Assembly (NCBI GenBank): GCA_015075375.1
Contig: JABTUM010000004.1
Span: 620,001 to 684,000, forward strand
Reading direction: 5' to 3'
Source of the DNA: Planctomycetota bacterium
GTDB taxonomy: Bacteria; Planctomycetota; SZUA-567; H5-PLA8
Length of the DNA: 64,000 bases
Both the position numbers and the translations under genes were made by a program. The notes below the pieces were generated by a model that was not told where the DNA came from, ran no database searches, and saw only the letters and a program-made list of their open reading frames with translations. This document shows, one piece after another, positions 60,805 to 64,000 of this stretch (positions within the stretch are counted from its first letter, which is position 1; each line of letters opens with the position of its first letter).

Positions 60805-63800
60805 ATGCCGACGACCACTCAACCGCCGCCCGTCAAACCGCAGCTCACCGGCCGCGCACAGGATGCATGGGCGCATATCGAGGGGCGCGTGGAGGGCGTG
60901 CGGCGGCGGCATCGCATGAAGTTCCTGGCGACCGGAGCCTTGCTGGGCTTGGCGGTCTTCGCGGCGGCGTTCCTAGGCTTCAGTCTGATCGACGTCCTCT
61001 TCAAGCTCTCGGTGGGTTCGCGGCTCTTCTGGCTGGCGCTGACACTGGGCGGCGTGGGCGCGGTGCTGGCGTGGGTGGTGGTGCGACCCTGGAAGAAGCT
61101 GGGCGGCACGGTTCATGTGGCGCGGGAAGTGGAAGGCGCTTACCCCGAACTGGAAGCGCAGCTTTCGACGGCGCTGGAATTCGGGCGAGACGCGAAGCTC
61201 GCGGAAGCCACCTCGAGTCCCGCGCTGGTCGGCGCGCTGCTGGAACAGGCGCAGCGCCGCGCCGAACCGCTGGATTTCCAGCGCACGGTCCGCTGGCGCG
61301 CGGCAGGCTGGGCGTTGCTGGCCGCCTTCGTCGTGGCCGCGGGTGTGGGGCTTTACGGAGCGATCAATCCGCGCCTCTTCAGCGCCACGTTCCAACGATT
61401 TCTGATGCCCACCGCCGCCGTGCCCGCTCCGACGTTGACGCTGATCGAACGCATCGAACCGGCCGGCGGGGAGTTCCCCGTCGAGACGAGCGTCCCGGTC
61501 ACGGTCGAAGTATCGGGACGCCGGCCCGACGAAGCGACGCTGCTGGTGCGCACGGGCGACGATCCGGAAGCGCCGTGGGAGCATCGGCTGATGGAGCGCG
61601 GCGAGGACGGCGCGTACCACGTGACGCTGCGCCGCCTGCTGGAGCCGGTCACCTGCATGGTTAAAGCAGGCGACGCCGAAAGCGCGCCGTTCACGCTGAA
61701 CGTGTACCAGGAACCGCAGATCGACGAGTTCGACGTGAAGCTCGAATACCCCGCGTACACCGGCAAGGCGCCCGAAGTCCTGCCCGCGGGCATGGGCGAA
61801 GTGCGCGCCTTGAAAGGCACGCAGGTGACGGTGCGGATCGAAGCGAATACGCATCTGGCCGGTGCGGAAGCCACCTTCGAATCGGGGCGCAGCGCGGAGT
61901 TCGCGAAGATCGAGGGCCGCAAGGGCGAATTGAGTTTCACCGTCACCGGGGACGATCGCTACCAGCTCCGCGTCGAGGATCCGAAAGGACGCTCGAACCG
62001 CAGCGCCGCGAGCTATCGCATTCAAGCGCTCGAAGACCAAAAGCCGCGCGTCAAAATCAAGAAGCCCGCGCGCGACTTGATGATCCACCGCGAGCAGACC
62101 GTCGAGCTGGAGATCGAAGGGACCGACGATGTGGGGCTGCTCGAACTGGGCATTTACCACAGCTTGGGCATGGAAGAAGAGAAGAAGATGGTACGGCGCT
62201 TCGAGCCGGCTCCAACGCTGGCCGAAGGGAAACTCAAGTGGGACATGGGCAGCTTGGGGCTGAAGGGCGGCGAGGTGCTCGCCTACTACGCCTACGCTCT
62301 GGACAACGATACGCTGAAAGGCCCCAAGGTGGCCAAGAGCGATATTCATTTCCTGACCGTATACGACGAGGAAGAATACGACGCGCCTCAGAACCCCGAC
62401 ATGCCGCAGAACCAGCCCACGCCCGAATCGGTGCGGCAGCTCGACAAGCTGATCGAAGTACAGAAGAAGTTGCTGAAAGAAACGTTCGCGATGGCGCGTC
62501 TGCGCAACTCGCAAGATGAGCCCGGCACGAAGCAACCCGATCCCGAAGCAGCCCTGAAGCGCGCCGAGCAGGAGAAGAAAGACGCGCTGAAAACGGCCCA
62601 AGCGCAGTTGGATCTGAAGCAGAAGCTCGACGAACTGACCGCCACGATCAAGGAAGAATTGGCCAAGGCCGAAGCGCCGGCCGAGGAAGAGCCGCGCGCC
62701 ACCGACGGCAATCCGCCCGGCCCGCAGCCGCAGCCGAATCCGATCGGCGAGAAGGAACTGAAGCATATGGAGCAGGCCTCGGAGAAGATGACCGAGGCCG
62801 GAAGTGAACTAACCGAGAACCGCCCCGAACCGGCGGTGCCGCCCGAGATGGAGTCGCTGCGCCATCTTTCCGAGACGCGCCGGCTGCTGCTCTCCGACAA
62901 GGAAGGCGACCCGCGCTTCAAGTCCGCGATGAACCAGCAGTCGCGTAAGAACCGCAAGAAGAAGCAGAGCCAGGAGCAGCAGGACCAGCAGCAGGCGCGC
63001 GAAGAGATGGCCGAACTGCCGCCGATGCTGGAGCGCGAGAAGGAGATCGAGCGCGAGATCGAGCGGCTGGAAAAGATGCAGCTCGACCAGCCTCCGCCGC
63101 GCAACCTGGGCCAACCGCCCACCGAAGAAGAAAAGAAGCGCGAGAAAGAGCAGCGCGAGCTGACGCGCAAACAGCAGGACGCGCTCAAGAAACTGGCCGA
63201 CGAAGCCAAGGAGCGCGAAGAGAAGTTCCGCGAACTGGCGCGCCGCAATCCCGAATTGCAGCCCAGCGCCGATCAGCTTCAAGAGGCCGGACAGAAGCTG
63301 GAGCAGGCGCAGAAGGATCTGGAAAAGAATAAGCCCCAGGACGCCAAGCAGAACGCCGAACAGGCCGGACGCAATCTAGAGCAGGCGAAGAAGGCCGCAC
63401 GCGACGCGATGGAGCAGCAGCTTCGCAAAGAGATGGCGAACCTGCAGCGCGATGCGGAAGAACTCGCCCAGCGCCAACAGCAACTCGCGCAGGCCAATCA
63501 GGACATGCAGCGCGATGCGCAGCCGCAGCCGGGACAGAAGCAGGATCCGAAGCAGGGGGAACAGCCGCAGCCCGGACAACAGCCGCAGCCTGGACAACAG
63601 CCTCAGCCCGGCCAGCAGCCTCAGCCCGGCCAGCAGCCTCAGCCCGGCCAGCAGCCGCAGCCCGGTCAGCAGCCTCAGCCCAGTCAGCAACCTCAGTCCG
63701 GTCAGCAACCGGGCGCGCAAGGCGAATCGCAGCAGACGCAGGCCCAGATGAGCCATATGGCGCGCAAGCAAGGTGAAGTCGGCCAGGACTTGAAGGACTT

Positions 63801-64000
63801 GGCCGATCGGCTTCAAAAGGCTGCGGATCGCGCGAAGCGGGAAGGGCTGCAAGGCGCGGAATCCTTAATGGAAGCGCAGCAGCAGGCCGCCGCGGGCGCG
63901 CCGGGCCGCGAATCGGCGGAGAAGGCCGAACAGGCGTTGAAGCAAGGTGCAGCGGAGCAGGCGGAGCACGATCAGCGCAAGGCCGCTCGGGCCATGGATG
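60805..64000 (+). CDS. DUF4175-type membrane protein (partial, runs off right edge)
   Basis: The frame runs from an ATG at 60805 (AAGGAG upstream) to the right edge without a stop, at least 1065 residues. Residues 1-105 hold two membrane helices (KFLATGALLGLAVFAAAFLGFSL and LALTLGGVGAVLAWVVV). A long periplasmic part follows with beta-rich domains (residues about 200-420, for example LTLIERIEPAGGEFPVETSVPVTVEVSG). After residue 500 it is charged, coiled-coil-like and proline/glutamine-rich, with eight repeats at 63562-63705. This is the layout of DUF4175 proteins, found beside BatA/VWA genes. The upstream BatA-like gene is 125 bp away. Confidence 0.82.
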   Translation, partial: MPTTTQPPPVKPQLTGRAQDAWAHIEGRVEGVRRRHRMKFLATGALLGLAVFAAAFLGFSLIDVLFKLSVGSRLFWLALTLGGVGAVLAWVVVRPWKKLGGTVHVAREVEGAYPELEAQLSTALEFGRDAKLAEATSSPALVGALLEQAQRRAEPLDFQRTVRWRAAGWALLAAFVVAAGVGLYGAINPRLFSATFQRFLMPTAAVPAPTLTLIERIEPAGGEFPVETSVPVTVEVSGRRPDEATLLVRTGDDPEAPWEHRLMERGEDGAYHVTLRRLLEPVTCMVKAGDAESAPFTLNVYQEPQIDEFDVKLEYPAYTGKAPEVLPAGMGEVRALKGTQVTVRIEANTHLAGAEATFESGRSAEFAKIEGRKGELSFTVTGDDRYQLRVEDPKGRSNRSAASYRIQALEDQKPRVKIKKPARDLMIHREQTVELEIEGTDDVGLLELGIYHSLGMEEEKKMVRRFEPAPTLAEGKLKWDMGSLGLKGGEVLAYYAYALDNDTLKGPKVAKSDIHFLTVYDEEEYDAPQNPDMPQNQPTPESVRQLDKLIEVQKKLLKETFAMARLRNSQDEPGTKQPDPEAALKRAEQEKKDALKTAQAQLDLKQKLDELTATIKEELAKAEAPAEEEPRATDGNPPGPQPQPNPIGEKELKHMEQASEKMTEAGSELTENRPEPAVPPEMESLRHLSETRRLLLSDKEGDPRFKSAMNQQSRKNRKKKQSQEQQDQQQAREEMAELPPMLEREKEIEREIERLEKMQLDQPPPRNLGQPPTEEEKKREKEQRELTRKQQDALKKLADEAKEREEKFRELARRNPELQPSADQLQEAGQKLEQAQKDLEKNKPQDAKQNAEQAGRNLEQAKKAARDAMEQQLRKEMANLQRDAEELAQRQQQLAQANQDMQRDAQPQPGQKQDPKQGEQPQPGQQPQPGQQPQPGQQPQPGQQPQPGQQPQPGQQPQPSQQPQSGQQPGAQGESQQTQAQMSHMARKQGEVGQDLKDLADRLQKAADRAKREGLQGAESLMEAQQQAAAGAPGRESAEKAEQALKQGAAEQAEHDQRKAARAMD
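63562..63705 (+). repeat. Eight tandem 18-bp repeats coding QPQPGQ-like units
   Basis: Eight copies of an 18-base unit encode QPQPGQ six times, then QPQPSQ and QPQSGQ. The units vary at third codon positions, so they are not a very recent expansion. They lie inside the DUF4175-type gene, in its proline/glutamine-rich linker. Such repeats are prone to length change. Confidence 0.9.

Noticed and set aside
60973..62766. Long open frame on the minus strand within the DUF4175-type gene
   Set aside because: It is antisense to a gene with clear helices and a good ribosome site; its composition (Arg, Leu, Phe, His rich) is typical of shadow frames. The same holds for antisense frames at 9367-11382, 15034-16494 and 16537-17724.
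63562..63705. CRISPR-like array
   Set aside because: The repeats are adjacent 18-base coding units with no spacers, inside an open gene.
1..64000. tRNA, rRNA, insertion sequences, prophage or defence islands
   Set aside because: No cloverleaf, ribosomal RNA or transposase/integrase motif was seen by eye; a covariance-model scan would be needed to exclude small RNAs.

Overview
This 64 kb window comes from a bacterium with G+C-rich DNA and tightly packed genes. It has an outer membrane (TonB-dependent receptor, several lipoproteins, a heptosyltransferase-like enzyme). It makes hopanoids (squalene-hopene cyclase plus the radical-SAM enzyme HpnH), uses the non-mevalonate isoprenoid route (IspD) and carries a two-polypeptide pyruvate:ferredoxin oxidoreductase. 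The many BatA-like/von Willebrand A proteins, a DUF4175-type protein, FecR-type anti-sigma factors and Gfo/Idh/MocA oxidoreductases suggest a Planctomycetota-like or neighbouring, poorly cultured lineage. That placement is an inference from gene content, not from a phylogeny. I saw no rRNA, tRNA, CRISPR array, transposase, integrase or phage structural gene, so this looks like ordinary chromosome.

Layout. 1-5155 (minus): a VWA membrane protein followed by a HEAT-repeat secreted protein cut by the left edge. 5290-14778: a small membrane protein, PIG-L deacetylase, TonB receptor, FKBP isomerase, NCS2-like permease, site-2 protease, two divergent Gfo/Idh/MocA oxidoreductases and a Sel1 lipoprotein. 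14809-19528 (minus): an M16 protease and a three-gene operon of two membrane proteins and a winged-helix regulator behind a palindromic operator. 19873-26582: NtrC-type regulator, heptosyltransferase, ECF sigma/anti-sigma pair, Ca2+/H+ exchanger and a methyltransferase. 26799-32552: squalene-hopene cyclase, sialidase-like protein, NAD kinase and an HTH-GspE ATPase fusion. 32715-36222: gltX, an unknown gene, a YprB-like exonuclease and a diheme cytochrome. 36563-39258: a second ECF sigma with a FecR-beta-propeller anti-sigma. 39272-43990: LysR regulator divergent from the pyruvate:ferredoxin oxidoreductase genes. 44138-51672 (minus): lysA-ispD, two unknown proteins, a cysteine synthase, a lipoprotein and a BatA-like protein. 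51817-56567: macro-domain protein divergent from a NYN-LOTUS protein, then small genes and an ArsR-SRPBCC-DinB-SRPBCC cluster. 56752-64000 (plus): hpnH, an unknown gene, a BatA-like VWA protein and a DUF4175-type protein cut by the right edge.

How the parts fit. Cell-envelope themes dominate: hopanoid synthesis at two loci, TonB uptake, and four components of the BatA/VWA/DUF4175 kind spread over three places. Two transmembrane-signalling modules pair an ECF sigma factor with a FecR-domain anti-sigma protein; in one the periplasmic part is extended by a beta-propeller-like region. Several operons have clear palindromic operators just upstream of, or over, the first start codon.

The most unusual items are the GspE-type ATPase fused to an excisionase-like DNA-binding domain with a degenerate Walker B motif, the FecR-propeller anti-sigma protein, the NYN-LOTUS protein with an arginine-rich tail beside a macro-domain gene, and a BatA-like protein that has lost its metal-ion site. 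The two genes at the window edges were read by translating the sequence by hand, because neither has both ends inside the window.
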